Shown here: positions 44,842-53,882 of the stretch, one piece after another
Numbering within the stretch: the first letter of the stretch is position 1
How the letters are laid out: each line of letters begins with the position of its first letter
DNA from: an uncultured Clostridia bacterium
GTDB lineage: Bacteria; Bacillota; Clostridia; Oscillospirales; Oscillospiraceae
Assembly (NCBI GenBank): GCA_930990965.1
Contig: CAKNRQ010000005.1
Location: 17,321-81,320 of the forward strand
DNA length: 64,000 nucleotides
Reading direction: 5' to 3'
The notes under the pieces: generated by a model
Databases searched by the model: none
Told to the model about the DNA's origin: nothing
What the model saw: only the letters and a program-made list of their open reading frames with translations
Position numbers and translations under genes: made by a program

Positions 44842-46122
44842 TCATTCCATAACCAGCCCTGGCAGCCAGGAGGCCACACCGGGGATAAATATAATGAGCA
44901 GTATGCTCAAGATCACTATAAGCACAACTGGTATCATGTGCGGCACAACTTCTTTGAACTTCGCGGGGACAATGCCCATGGACTGGAACAGGTATACACC
45001 GACAGGCGGTGTCAGCCCGCCCAGGACGGTGGATATGCTGTACCACACGCCGAAGGCCACAGGGTCGACACCGACGCCTATAGCTATGGGGTAGAGCACC
45101 GGCAGCAGCACGGTCATGGCCGCGATTGTCTCCATAAACATGCCGACTATCGTCATGACCAGCAGTATGAGTAGCTGAATTACATACTTATTAGTGGATA
45201 TGCCCAGCAGCCAATCTGCCACGGCGCCGCCCACGTTCTCCATCGCAAAGATGTACGAGTATATACCCGCTATACCCATAATCATCATAATCATGCAAGT
45301 AGACTCTGTGGCTGACCTGAACATGCGTGGCAGGTCTTTGATTTTTACAGTTTTGTATATACACAGGCCGCATATCAGGCCATAGATGCAGGCCACAATG
45401 CCCGCCTCCGTTGCGGTGAATATGCCGAAGAGTATGCCGCCTATAATTATAATCGGCGTTATCAGGGCCCAAATGGCCTTTTTAAAGCTGTCCCAGAGCC
45501 GACGAAGGCTAAAATCTCCCGTACCTGAGTCCACGTTCCACTTCTTAGCCGCGCGCACCGTCATCAGTATGAGGAAGAAACCTATAATGATGCCGGGTAT
45601 AACGCCGCCGACAAAGAGCTTACCGGTGGACTCGCCAGTTATGGAGCCGTACACTATCATGTTCATACTCGGTGGAATAATGGGTCCCAGCGCACCGGCG
45701 CCCGCTATAAGCGCCGCTATAAAGCCGGGCTTGTATCCGGCCTTTTTGAGCTCCGGCGTAACCAGACCGCCTATGGCGCTGATGGACGCGGCGCCCGAAC
45801 CGGTGAGGGCGGCAAATATCATGTTCGCAATGACGCACACGCAGCCGATGCCGCCGCGCATCCAGGACACCAGTTCACCGGCAAAGCTGACTATTCTGTC
45901 GGAGAGTTTGGCCTCTCCCATAATGCCGCCCGCCAGTATGAAGAGCGGGCAGGCCATGAGCGACCAGGAGTTGATACCCTTTACCGCCATCTGCACGGCC
46001 GTAAAGAGGGGGATATCGCTGCCAAAGGCCAGGGCCAAGACGCCGGAAAAGCCTATTGCAAATGCCACAGGTACTCCGAGACACATGAAGAGGAGCAGAC
46101 ATATAATTGCAATTTCTATCAT
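44842..46122 (-). CDS. dctM: TRAP transporter large permease, DctM type
   Basis: This 426-residue protein has about twelve membrane segments and TRAP large-subunit motifs: LLLFMCLGVPVAFAIGFSGV at the start, ALTGSGAASISAIGGLVTPE near 95-115 and PPSMNMIVYGSITGESTGKL near 145. ATG 46122 follows the dctQ stop by one base, with GAGGAG before it. It carries the substrate-translocating domain and uses the ion gradient. With dctQ and dctP it forms a tripartite high-affinity importer of a small carboxylate or polyhydroxy acid. Confidence 0.94.
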   Translation of the reverse strand: MIEIAIICLLLFMCLGVPVAFAIGFSGVLALAFGSDIPLFTAVQMAVKGINSWSLMACPLFILAGGIMGEAKLSDRIVSFAGELVSWMRGGIGCVCVIANMIFAALTGSGAASISAIGGLVTPELKKAGYKPGFIAALIAGAGALGPIIPPSMNMIVYGSITGESTGKLFVGGVIPGIIIGFFLILMTVRAAKKWNVDSGTGDFSLRRLWDSFKKAIWALITPIIIIGGILFGIFTATEAGIVACIYGLICGLCIYKTVKIKDLPRMFRSATESTCMIMMIMGIAGIYSYIFAMENVGGAVADWLLGISTNKYVIQLLILLVMTIVGMFMETIAAMTVLLPVLYPIAIGVGVDPVAFGVWYSISTVLGGLTPPVGVYLFQSMGIVPAKFKEVVPHMIPVVLIVILSILLIIFIPGVASWLPGLVME

Positions 46123-46123
46123 G

Positions 46124-46669
46124 TTACTCCTCGACCTCCCCTTCAATCCGTTCCGCTTTCAGCTCATCGAGCAGGGTCTCTTCCTTGTTCTCGTATTGAG
46201 CCTTCGTATATTTCGGTATGGCAGAAATATAGGCCCAGAGCATATTCACAATGCCGACCGGCACGGCGAGATATATCCACTTCCAGCTTATAGGTATGGC
46301 GGCCGCCATAGAGTTCCCGGTCCGCTGTACAAGCTCAATGGACGCCGGAAAGATAGACAGCAAAAATGCGACGCCTATCAGCCGCGAAATGCAGTAATAG
46401 ATGGCGCGGGCCTTGTTGTTCTTTATCATGGACACGAAAATGTCTATGGAGACGTGTCCGTCCTTGCGCACCGTGAGCGCGGCGCCTACGAACGTCAGCC
46501 ATATGCACATAAAGCGTATGGCTTCCTCTGCCCAGGTTATGGATAGATTCAGAATGAACCTGGAAAACACGCTCACTCCACCCACAACTACCATACCCAT
46601 GAACAATACAAAACAGACAAATTCCTGCAGTCTGTCAATAATCTTATCTATTTTGAAAAATAGTTGCAT
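46124..46669 (-). CDS. dctQ: TRAP transporter small permease, DctQ type
   Basis: This 181-residue membrane protein has four hydrophobic helices and the DctQ motif (SITWAEEAIRFMCIWLTFVG near 45-65, then GHVSIDIFV). GGAGGGAGGT precedes ATG 46669. It is the small membrane subunit that holds DctM. The C-terminal 25 residues are charged (KAERIEGEVEE), and the stop is one base before the dctM ATG. Confidence 0.93.
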   Translation of the reverse strand: MQLFFKIDKIIDRLQEFVCFVLFMGMVVVGGVSVFSRFILNLSITWAEEAIRFMCIWLTFVGAALTVRKDGHVSIDIFVSMIKNNKARAIYYCISRLIGVAFLLSIFPASIELVQRTGNSMAAAIPISWKWIYLAVPVGIVNMLWAYISAIPKYTKAQYENKEETLLDELKAERIEGEVEE

Positions 46670-46694
46670 TTTTACCTCCCTCCTTTTTCACTTG

Positions 46695-46722
46695 GCCGGT
46701 ACGAGGAAATCCCCGTACCGGC
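46695..46722 (-). terminator. Intercistronic stem after dctP
   Basis: GCCGGTAC and GTACCGGC pair around a 12-base loop between the dctP stop and dctQ. There is no T-tract, so it is likely to stabilise the dctP message or reduce read-through. Confidence 0.55.
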
Positions 46723-46761
46723 TTCTCTCTCATCTCAATTTGGCATACAGCGCCCGATGTC

Positions 46762-47814
46762 TCAGGAGTTACCCAGCTCCTGCAGTGTGGCTATGAGCTC
46801 CCCAAGCCCGTATTCCTCTGCGTACTGGTCGTACAGAGGCTGCTGGGCCTCAATCATTTTCTGGCGCTCTTCCGCGGACACCTGGTTGACTTCGACACCG
46901 GCGTCCACCATTTTCTGAACGGCTTCGGCGTCGGCCACCTTGCGGCTCTCTACCTGGCTCGCGGATATTTTGGCGCACTCTTCCCTGATTATCTGCTGAA
47001 GGTCCTCAGGGATAGAGTCCCATTTGGCCTGATTTATGGACACGATATGCACAGTGCCCATGTGGTTAGTTTCGGAGTAGTACTTGGCCACTTCCTGCAG
47101 ATTAGCGTCCACAAGCGTCGAGGGATCGGCTTCGCAGCCGTCGACGACGCCGGAAGATATCGAGGTGTAGGCCTCGGACCAGGACGTGGTGGTCGCATTG
47201 GCGCCCATGTTCTTCCACGTGTCAACGTACATGGTGATCTCGGGGACGCGGATTTTGATGCCCGATATGTCAGCCAGCGTATTTATGGGCTTCGTGGCCA
47301 AAAGTGTGCCGCGCAGGGAAGCAGTAGTGCAGAAGAGGGGCATTACACCGCTGCCCTCCATGAACCCTGCCGCCGAGTCAATAATGGTGTCATAGCAGGC
47401 GGCTTCGCCGTCGATATCGCTGTAGAGGAAGGGCAGGCCGAAGACGGCCATTTCCGGTATGTTCAGCGCGTTCGACCACGTCGGGCCGTCGGACAGGCCC
47501 ATGTCCAGAGTGCCGAGCGACACCATTTCTGCCATCTCGCGCTCAGATCCAAGCTGGCTCGAGGGGTAAATTGTGAGCTTGATGCGCCCGCCCGAGGCGG
47601 CGTCCAGATTGTCCGCAAGTTCCTGCAGCGCAAGCGCCTCGTTGTGGTTCGCCGAATATATGTGGCCGAGGCTCAACTCCACGGTCTCTCCTGACGCGCT
47701 GGGCTCATTTCCGGATGTAGCCGGAGCGGGTTCGTTCTGCGTACCGCAAGCGGTGAAGGCCGTTATACACAGCAGCATGCAGAGAACAATAACAGCTATA
47801 CGTTTTTTCCTCAT
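46762..47814 (-). CDS. dctP: TRAP transporter substrate-binding protein, DctP type
   Basis: This 350-residue lipoprotein has signal MRKKRIAVIVLCMLLCITAF and lipobox FTAC. The mature DctP fold (PF03480) shows LSLGHIYSANHNEALALQEL, ASGGRIKLTIYPSSQLGSER and the central helix motif LADISGIKIRVPEI near 185, where the Arg usually binds a substrate carboxylate. It follows etfA by 28 bases and is upstream of dctQM. An acidic sugar derivative, 2-hydroxy acid or polyol acid is therefore the likely ligand. Confidence 0.93.
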   Translation of the reverse strand: MRKKRIAVIVLCMLLCITAFTACGTQNEPAPATSGNEPSASGETVELSLGHIYSANHNEALALQELADNLDAASGGRIKLTIYPSSQLGSEREMAEMVSLGTLDMGLSDGPTWSNALNIPEMAVFGLPFLYSDIDGEAACYDTIIDSAAGFMEGSGVMPLFCTTASLRGTLLATKPINTLADISGIKIRVPEITMYVDTWKNMGANATTTSWSEAYTSISSGVVDGCEADPSTLVDANLQEVAKYYSETNHMGTVHIVSINQAKWDSIPEDLQQIIREECAKISASQVESRKVADAEAVQKMVDAGVEVNQVSAEERQKMIEAQQPLYDQYAEEYGLGELIATLQELGNS

Positions 47815-47842
47815 TTCTCAATTCCTCCAAACATTTTTTATT

Positions 47843-48808
47843 TCAACCCTTTCGGGTTCCCTCCTGTACAAGTTTCATAAGCTCGCCGGTGTACTCCTGC
47901 CAACCGGCGACTATACCTACATCCGCGTAGTTGAATATGGGGGCTTTGCTGTCGGTGTTGACTGCGATGACCTTTTTGGCCTGTCTTATGCCAACGATGT
48001 GCTGCGCCGCCCCGGATATGCCGAGGGCGATATACACGTCCGGCCTTACGCTCTTCCCAGACAGGCCCACCTGCATATCGTAAGTGGCATACCCGGCATT
48101 GACCGCCGCTCTGGAGGCCGCGACACCGGCGTGCAGCACTCTTGCAAGCTCCCGGATCCTATCAAATGCCGCCGCTGAGGCGAGCCCCATGCCTCCGGCG
48201 ATGATTATCCGGCTCCGGGCCAGGTCCGGGCCATCCTTGTTTATCTCCCTACGTCCGATGACTTCTGCGCCCACAAACGTCCGCGTCCCGCTGAACTCCA
48301 CTACCTCCGTCTCAACCTCAGTAACACGAACCGGCTCAAAACTCCCTGGCCGTATAGTGGTGATCTGTGGCCGCTTCACGGGGCAGACTATGCCGGCTAT
48401 AACGCTGCTTCCCAACGCCGGGCGCGTGGAAATCAGCTCGCCCGCGTTGCCTATCGCAAGGTCTATACAGTCTGCGCTCATTCCGGTGCCCAAGATGGCC
48501 GCCGCAACCGAGCACACGCCTCTGCCCTCCAGCGCCGCCGAGGCCAGGACAATGTCCGGCTTGTACTCCTCTATGGCCTCTGCGAGCAGCCTTCCGCGGC
48601 TGTCAGCCTCGCCTGTGGCCCCATGCAGCACATAGGCCCGGCCCATTCCGCACCTGTGCGCCGCTTCCACGTCTGAAAACACCACCGCCGAGCACTTTGC
48701 CCCGCGCTTCAGGCCCGCCAGAGACAGCGCCGCTCCAACTACCTCCAACGACCGTTCCGATACTCTGCCGTTCTTACTCTCACACAGAGCCCAAATCTCA
48801 CCGCCCAT
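47843..48808 (-). CDS. etfA: Electron transfer flavoprotein alpha subunit
   Basis: This 321-residue EtfA has an N-terminal alpha/beta domain (EIWALCESKNGRVSERSLE) and a C-terminal FAD domain with the conserved VGLSGKSVRPDVYIALGISG and NTDSKAPIFNYADVGIVA motifs near 245-300. It overlaps etfB by 11 bp. With EtfB it accepts electrons from an FAD dehydrogenase and passes them on. Here the adjacent dehydrogenase is the FAD-linked oxidase at 52204-53619. Confidence 0.94.
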   Translation of the reverse strand: MGGEIWALCESKNGRVSERSLEVVGAALSLAGLKRGAKCSAVVFSDVEAAHRCGMGRAYVLHGATGEADSRGRLLAEAIEEYKPDIVLASAALEGRGVCSVAAAILGTGMSADCIDLAIGNAGELISTRPALGSSVIAGIVCPVKRPQITTIRPGSFEPVRVTEVETEVVEFSGTRTFVGAEVIGRREINKDGPDLARSRIIIAGGMGLASAAAFDRIRELARVLHAGVAASRAAVNAGYATYDMQVGLSGKSVRPDVYIALGISGAAQHIVGIRQAKKVIAVNTDSKAPIFNYADVGIVAGWQEYTGELMKLVQEGTRKG

Positions 48809-49568
48809 AGATCATCTCCAGACTTATGTCAACTCCGTCAGCGAGGCTTTCAACCATTACGCACTCCCGCGCCCAGTTCACACGTGAGACGCTTCTGACT
48901 TTTGTGGGCGAAGCGGCCTCGCCCACTTCATCCCACCTGAAGCCGAGGGCTCCGGCGTCCAGGTGGGGTATGTTAGCCGCGCGGGCTCGCTTCATGCCTT
49001 CCAGGCGCGGCTTCAGCTCCTGCAACGCTCCACGCAGGCCGCACGACACTCCGACCACCGCCGGGAAACTGAGTTTCAGTTCGTCTTCTCCACGCTCATC
49101 CGGCCTCAGGCAGATAACGCCGTTTTCACAACTTCGGATGTCCACAATGCCCAGTGCGAGCGAGGCGTTTAATCTCGCGGAGATCTGTCCGGGCACTTGT
49201 CCCGTCTCTCCATCCACGGTGCGCTCCCCGCACAAGACCAGATCGTAATCGCTGCCCAGCGCCGCGGCGAGCACAGCCGCTGTCACCTGAGTGTCAGAAC
49301 CGGCCAGATGCTTATCGCATATCAGCACAGCGCCGTTAGCACCCAGAGCTATGGCCTCGCGCAGCATGTTCTCAGCAAATGCCGGGCCCATACTGTACAC
49401 GTCCACGCGGGCACCCAGCTCTCCCTTCAATCTGAGGGCGGCTTGCAGGGCCATGAGGTCGGCCTGATTGACCCGGCTGTTGGCCTCGGTGCGTTTAATG
49501 CCTCCTTTTGCGTCCACTCCGACGCCAAAATCGGCGGGGACGCATTTCATACAAACGGCTATTTTCAT
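48798..49568 (-). CDS. etfB: Electron transfer flavoprotein beta subunit
   Basis: This 256-residue EtfB begins MKIAVCMKCVPADFGVGVD and has EAIALGANGAVLICDKHLAG and GERTVDGETGQVPGQISARL near 80-130, the nucleotide-binding strand-loop of the family. Its ATG overlaps the kinase stop by 4 bp. Whether it carries AMP (classical) or a second FAD (bifurcating group) cannot be settled by eye. It partners with EtfA downstream. Confidence 0.94.
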   Translation of the reverse strand: MKIAVCMKCVPADFGVGVDAKGGIKRTEANSRVNQADLMALQAALRLKGELGARVDVYSMGPAFAENMLREAIALGANGAVLICDKHLAGSDTQVTAAVLAAALGSDYDLVLCGERTVDGETGQVPGQISARLNASLALGIVDIRSCENGVICLRPDERGEDELKLSFPAVVGVSCGLRGALQELKPRLEGMKRARAANIPHLDAGALGFRWDEVGEAASPTKVRSVSRVNWARECVMVESLADGVDISLEMIYGR

Positions 49569-51073
49569 CTGTGCCAGCTCGCGTATATGGGGGCCAGTGC
49601 GTCATGTATGGCTCTATATTTCTCAAAGCCCTCCTCGTATATTTCAACTGACGCGGCGTCAGGAGTGAGGGTGCGCTCAATTTTCACGCACTTATCCACG
49701 CTGTCCTCAAAAGATGAGAACGCTCCCACGGCCACTCCCGCCAGCATTGCGCTGCCGAGCGAGGAGTCGGCAAAGCGGGTCTTTACCATTTCAATGTTGA
49801 GACAGTCGCAGACTATCTGGCTCCAAAGCCTGCTCTGCGCCCCGCCGCCGATAAGGATCGCCTGGTCGCTGCGCACCTGCTCTTTTTTCAGGACTTCATA
49901 GCAGTCTTTGAGCGAAAAAGCCACGCCCTCCAGCACCGCCCTGTTGAAATGTCCCTTCGTGTGGCATGAGGCGACGCCGGTGAAGCTGCCTCTCAGAGAC
50001 GGGTCAAAATACGGCGTCAGCTCACCCTGCAAGTACGGGTGGAAGAAGAGCCCCTCACGGCAGGCATAAAAGCCCTCGGCCGCTTTGTCCATGAGCGCGT
50101 ACGGGCTCATCCCGTCCCGCTCGCCTAAGAGCTTCTCCCCGCCGCAGAGCGTGTCCCGGTACCAGCGGTAGGAGGCCGCGCAGCTCTTGGTTCCCGTGCC
50201 CGGATACCACAGTCCCGGCACCACGTGCTTATAATTCATGAGCAGCGGGTTGGGCAACTCACTGCGCGTTATTGGGCATATACGCCCGGCCGTGGCTAGC
50301 TTCACCGTCATCTGTCCCAGGCGTATCGCTCCGTTTGCGTACACCTCCATGACGGTATCCGTCGAGCCCACGATCACCGTTGTGTTGCTGTCAAGCCCTG
50401 TCTCCGCGCACGCCTTCGAGCTGAGTTTTCCCACTCTGTCCGTCGGCTTGAGCACAACCGGCAGCATGTCCTCCGTCACCCCGGCCCAAACGCAGAGCTT
50501 TTTGTCCCAGACGCCATCTCTGACGTTGTAGAGCAGCGAGCCCATTGCGTCTATATTGTCGGTGACAAAGTCCCCGGTCAGGCGGTAGCGGATATAGTCT
50601 TTCACGAACATGACCTTTTTTATCCGGGCAAAGTTCTCAGGCTCGTGGTCTCTTATCCAGCGCAAGTGTGTGACCGTCCTCGCGCTGGTGGGCATGTTGC
50701 GGCAGATGTCGTATATGCGCTCCGCGTCCTCCGCTTTCAGCTGTTCTGCGTAACCGGCGCCGCGGCTGTCCGTCCAGTATATGGACGGCCTTACAGGCAC
50801 ATCTGCCCCATCCAGGTACACCGCAGTCTGCGAAGCGGCGCTTATGGCCATTGCGGATATGCTGTCCGGCTTTACGCCTTTTGAGAGCACCTCGTGCAGA
50901 GCATCGACAAAGGCGGCATAAAGTTCCTCCGGCCTCTGCTCCACCCAGCCGTTTTGGGGATAATACGTCGGGTACTCCCGGACAGCCGATGCGACAACAC
51001 GTCCGTCTTCCCTGAGCGCCGTCACTTTTGTGGCGCTCCCCCCGAAATCGGCACCGAGTAAATAACCGCCCAT
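49565..51073 (-). CDS. FGGY-family carbohydrate kinase (xylulokinase-like)
   Basis: This 502-residue sugar kinase has an N-terminal phosphate loop LLGADFGGSATKVTAL, the catalytic-base region IYWTDSRGAGYAEQ near 95, and C-terminal ATP motifs (VLEGVAFSLKDCYEVL near 405 and AILIGGGAQSRLWSQIVCDC near 428). Xylulose, ribulose and glycerol kinases are the relatives. ATG 51073 is chosen as it begins the family N-terminus; an in-frame ATG at 51124 overlaps the upstream gene, and TTG 51082 is possible. In this operon it would phosphorylate the substrate imported by the TRAP system, or a ketose formed from it. Confidence 0.9.
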   Translation of the reverse strand: MGGYLLGADFGGSATKVTALREDGRVVASAVREYPTYYPQNGWVEQRPEELYAAFVDALHEVLSKGVKPDSISAMAISAASQTAVYLDGADVPVRPSIYWTDSRGAGYAEQLKAEDAERIYDICRNMPTSARTVTHLRWIRDHEPENFARIKKVMFVKDYIRYRLTGDFVTDNIDAMGSLLYNVRDGVWDKKLCVWAGVTEDMLPVVLKPTDRVGKLSSKACAETGLDSNTTVIVGSTDTVMEVYANGAIRLGQMTVKLATAGRICPITRSELPNPLLMNYKHVVPGLWYPGTGTKSCAASYRWYRDTLCGGEKLLGERDGMSPYALMDKAAEGFYACREGLFFHPYLQGELTPYFDPSLRGSFTGVASCHTKGHFNRAVLEGVAFSLKDCYEVLKKEQVRSDQAILIGGGAQSRLWSQIVCDCLNIEMVKTRFADSSLGSAMLAGVAVGAFSSFEDSVDKCVKIERTLTPDAASVEIYEEGFEKYRAIHDALAPIYASWHR

Positions 51074-51107
51074 TCGATTCAACGCCCCTTTCCGAAGGAA
51101 ATGTGTG

Positions 51108-52190
51108 TCAAGTGCACCTGTCAAGCAGCGAGAATATGTCCGCTACCTCTATATACTCCCCACCATCCAGGTTGGCAAAACACCCCGGACAGGCAGTGAC
51201 AAGGATCTCTGCCCCGGTCCTGGCGGCCTCCTCGGCTCGGGAAGCCGCCATCTTTTCAACTATTTCCGGCGCGTGGGCGGCCAGAACCTGTCCACCGCAG
51301 CAGCGTGTCAACTTCCTGCTCTCAAGCATTTCGGAGAGCTCATAACCCATAGCGGCTATTATGTGTCTGGCAGCTTCAGTCTCGTCCAGGTCACGGGCCA
51401 GGCGGCAGGGGTCGTGGTATGTAACGTGCCCAGACTGACGGCGTATGTTCAGCTTTCCGGCGTCTATCAGCCCGGCCACGAAACTCGTCGCCGTAACAAC
51501 TTCCATATCCACCCGGATGCCCCAGGCCGGGTACTTCTGCTTGAACATCACAGCGTCCGACGGGTCTAGCACTATGAGTTTCTCTGCCCCGTGCGAGGAC
51601 AATTCCGAGGCACACTTTGTGGCTTTCTCCCGCACTTCGGCCACGTCGCCCAAAAGGTCATACTCAGCCGCCACACTACTGCAATTAGCATTGGCCAGCG
51701 AGGCGTTCAGTCCAGCTTTGTTCAGCAGCGACAGGAAGGCCCTTACGTTTTCCGGCGTCTTTATGAGCGCCGCAGCCCCGGCATAGACCAGCACGCCGCA
51801 ATCTTTCTTGCATTCTTTTTCCCATGCCTGCATGTCTATATTGGCGCCGTAAACATTTCCCGTGCGTTCCAGGGCATCTATGACGCGCTCCACCTTTTCC
51901 GGCACCAGCCCGCCGGCGGCCAGGTTGGCCCTCGCCTCGCGTATGTATATTGCCGGTTCGTAGCCGGTTTCGCAGTTGGCCGCGCAGGCGTTGCAGAGAG
52001 CGCATTCGTACAGGTCTTGGGCGATTTCACCCTCCAGATTGCCTTTTTTCTCATTCAGGTAGAGGAACATAGCCTTCGCCCTCGGGCCGTTATTCTCCTT
52101 GCCTGTGGCCACTCCCACGGGGCACACATGCCTGCACATCCAGCAAAACCGGCAGGCGTTTATAGTCTTTTTAGCTTCGTATGTCAGCAT
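51108..52190 (-). CDS. Iron-sulfur CCG-domain protein, GlpC/GlcF-like
   Basis: This 360-residue protein has two 4Fe-4S ferredoxin motifs (CRFCWMCRHVCPVG near 13 and CALCNACAANCETG near 63). A C-terminal CCG domain is seen as YHDPCRLAR, TRCCGGQV and TACPGCFANL near 255-340, with a more divergent first CCG half. Such subunits pass electrons between a flavin dehydrogenase and a carrier, as in anaerobic glycerol-3-phosphate dehydrogenase (GlpC), glycolate oxidase (GlcF) and HdrB-type complexes. It lies 13 bases after the FAD oxidase gene, so the two should form one complex that hands electrons to EtfAB. Confidence 0.92.
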   Translation of the reverse strand: MLTYEAKKTINACRFCWMCRHVCPVGVATGKENNGPRAKAMFLYLNEKKGNLEGEIAQDLYECALCNACAANCETGYEPAIYIREARANLAAGGLVPEKVERVIDALERTGNVYGANIDMQAWEKECKKDCGVLVYAGAAALIKTPENVRAFLSLLNKAGLNASLANANCSSVAAEYDLLGDVAEVREKATKCASELSSHGAEKLIVLDPSDAVMFKQKYPAWGIRVDMEVVTATSFVAGLIDAGKLNIRRQSGHVTYHDPCRLARDLDETEAARHIIAAMGYELSEMLESRKLTRCCGGQVLAAHAPEIVEKMAASRAEEAARTGAEILVTACPGCFANLDGGEYIEVADIFSLLDRCT

Positions 52191-52203
52191 ATCTTCGCTC
52201 CTG

Positions 52204-53619
52204 TCAAACGCCCATTTTGTACGGGTTCATGATGCCATTGGGGTCCAGTTTCTCCTTTATGCCCTCAAATACTTCCATTGACGGCCCGTACTGCTCTTTC
52301 ATGAGCCGCCCCAGCTTGATCCCCACTCCGTGGTGGTCGTTTATCACGCCGCCGTTTTCCAGGGCAGCGCGAACGCCCGCGTTCCATATCTCGTTGTGCA
52401 GCCGGAAGGCCTCGTCCGGGTCCTCAGGCGGGTTGTCCATGATGAAGCGGTCGTACATCATGCAGCCCCACTCGTACCAGTGCGAGAAGTGGGCTATAAA
52501 CCTTACGCCCTCGAAGCTCTCCACCGCCGCCTTCATGGCGTCGTAGATCTTCTCAATGTTGCTGTAAGTGGACACAGTGTCTATAGTCCCGTACATGTCG
52601 GGGAAATCCAGGCACTTGTCCGGGTAGAAGAAGGTCAACCGGCTCTCCCACCACTTTTCGCCGTAGTCTGCACCCAAGTCCTCCGCGCCATATTTGCCCA
52701 CTATCTCAAGCATGTGCTTCTCATCGAGCTCGACGTTGTCAGCGTCGCCCTCTATGGCCACGTTCATAAACGCGCCCGGCTTTGCAAAGCCTATTACCTT
52801 GCGTATGAGCGAAACCGTCTCGGCCTCGTCATAGAGGCGTATTATCGAAGGCTTAACCCTGTGCACCAGGTCGCGTCCGGCGTTTATGCCGTCGGTCACG
52901 GACTTGAACAGGAAAGCCCTGAACTTTCTGACCTCAGGCATTTTGAACAGCTTGAAGGTGGCCTTTGTTATAACTCCGAACGTACCTTCGGAGCCTATGA
53001 ACACCCCCAGCAGGCTGGGCCCCGAGGAGTGCTTGGGCACGGGGCTGGTCTGCAAAATCTGACCATTCGGCACCACAACTTCCAAGCTGAGGCACTGGTC
53101 GTCTATCTTTCCGTACTTGGTACTCAGGACGCCTATGCCGTTGTGGGCCAAGAAGCCGCCGACAGTGCCGCAATTTATAGAACTGGGGTAGTGCATGAGC
53201 GAGTAGCCCCTCTCATTTGCGTACCACTCTAGCCGGCCGAAGATCATTCCCGCCTCCACCGTCACCGTCATGGAGCGCTCGTCAAAGTCAAGGACCTTGT
53301 TCATGCGCTTTGTGTCCAGAATGATGCCACCCTTTACCGGGAGAGCCCCGCCCTGCGAGCCTGAGCCGCCGCCCCAGGTATACACCGGGATTTTGTAGTA
53401 GTTGGCTATGACCAAGACCTTTGAAACTTCCTGCGCGCTCCCGGGATAAACTACAAAGTCGGCCTCAGGAGGAAATTCTCCTCTGTCTACATACATCCTG
53501 GGCAGCCAAAAGTAGTCCATCGAATGCGAGAGCTTGTCCGCAGTCCGTATAGATACGTTTTCCCTGCCGACAGCATCTCCCAGTTCAAAGTACACAGTGT
53601 TCAGCAGAAAGTCGTTCAT
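52204..53619 (-). CDS. FAD-linked oxidase, GlcD / alkyl-DHAP-synthase type
   Basis: This 471-residue flavoprotein has a PCMH FAD-binding domain (VVYPGSAQEVSKVLVIANYY, VYTWGGGSGSQGGALPVKGG, SSINCGTVGGFLAHNGIGVL and GSEGTFGVITKATFKLFK) and a C-terminal cap with NGGVINDHHGVGIKLGRLM. The double-His motif HHGVG is characteristic of alkyldihydroxyacetonephosphate-synthase relatives. Members oxidise 2-hydroxy acids or polyol phosphates or act on DHAP esters. It is the first gene of the nine-gene operon, and its neighbours are EtfAB and an iron-sulfur protein. I infer a dehydrogenase, not an ether-lipid synthase. Confidence 0.9.
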   Translation of the reverse strand: MNDFLLNTVYFELGDAVGRENVSIRTADKLSHSMDYFWLPRMYVDRGEFPPEADFVVYPGSAQEVSKVLVIANYYKIPVYTWGGGSGSQGGALPVKGGIILDTKRMNKVLDFDERSMTVTVEAGMIFGRLEWYANERGYSLMHYPSSINCGTVGGFLAHNGIGVLSTKYGKIDDQCLSLEVVVPNGQILQTSPVPKHSSGPSLLGVFIGSEGTFGVITKATFKLFKMPEVRKFRAFLFKSVTDGINAGRDLVHRVKPSIIRLYDEAETVSLIRKVIGFAKPGAFMNVAIEGDADNVELDEKHMLEIVGKYGAEDLGADYGEKWWESRLTFFYPDKCLDFPDMYGTIDTVSTYSNIEKIYDAMKAAVESFEGVRFIAHFSHWYEWGCMMYDRFIMDNPPEDPDEAFRLHNEIWNAGVRAALENGGVINDHHGVGIKLGRLMKEQYGPSMEVFEGIKEKLDPNGIMNPYKMGV

Positions 53620-53672
53620 TTCATGTACGCACCCCTTTCATCTGATTGATTATTTCATTTATACTGTACCCT

Positions 53673-53725
53673 AAATAAATTAATATTTCAAGATTTATTT
53701 TATTTTTGTGAAATATTATTTATTT
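53673..53725. promoter_or_regulatory. Long inverted repeat, candidate RpiR-type operator
   Basis: AAATAAAT-T-AATATTTCA (53673-53690) is mirrored by TGAAATATTATTTATTT (53709-53725) with one unpaired base and an 18-bp centre. The perfect core arms are TAATATTTCA and TGAAATATTA. It lies between the oxidase operon and the divergent RpiR gene, where a SIS-domain repressor would bind. Confidence 0.55.
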
Positions 53726-53801
53726 TTGCCGCCTCAATTGTCCAGTCTATACAACTGATTTTCTTTAACAGTACAATTTATATTATTGTTTGCTATTTTT
53801 G

Positions 53802-53830
53802 TTGAAATTTTGTTGCAAGTATGATATAAA
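53802..53830 (+). promoter_or_regulatory. Sigma-A promoter of the RpiR-type gene
   Basis: TTGAAA (53802-53807), 17 bases and TATAAA (53825-53830) lie about 53 bases upstream of the ATG at 53883. Confidence 0.65.
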
Positions 53831-53882
53831 TAAAACATACTCAGTGGTAATTCAAGATGACTCACGGAGGTGTGTGTACATC

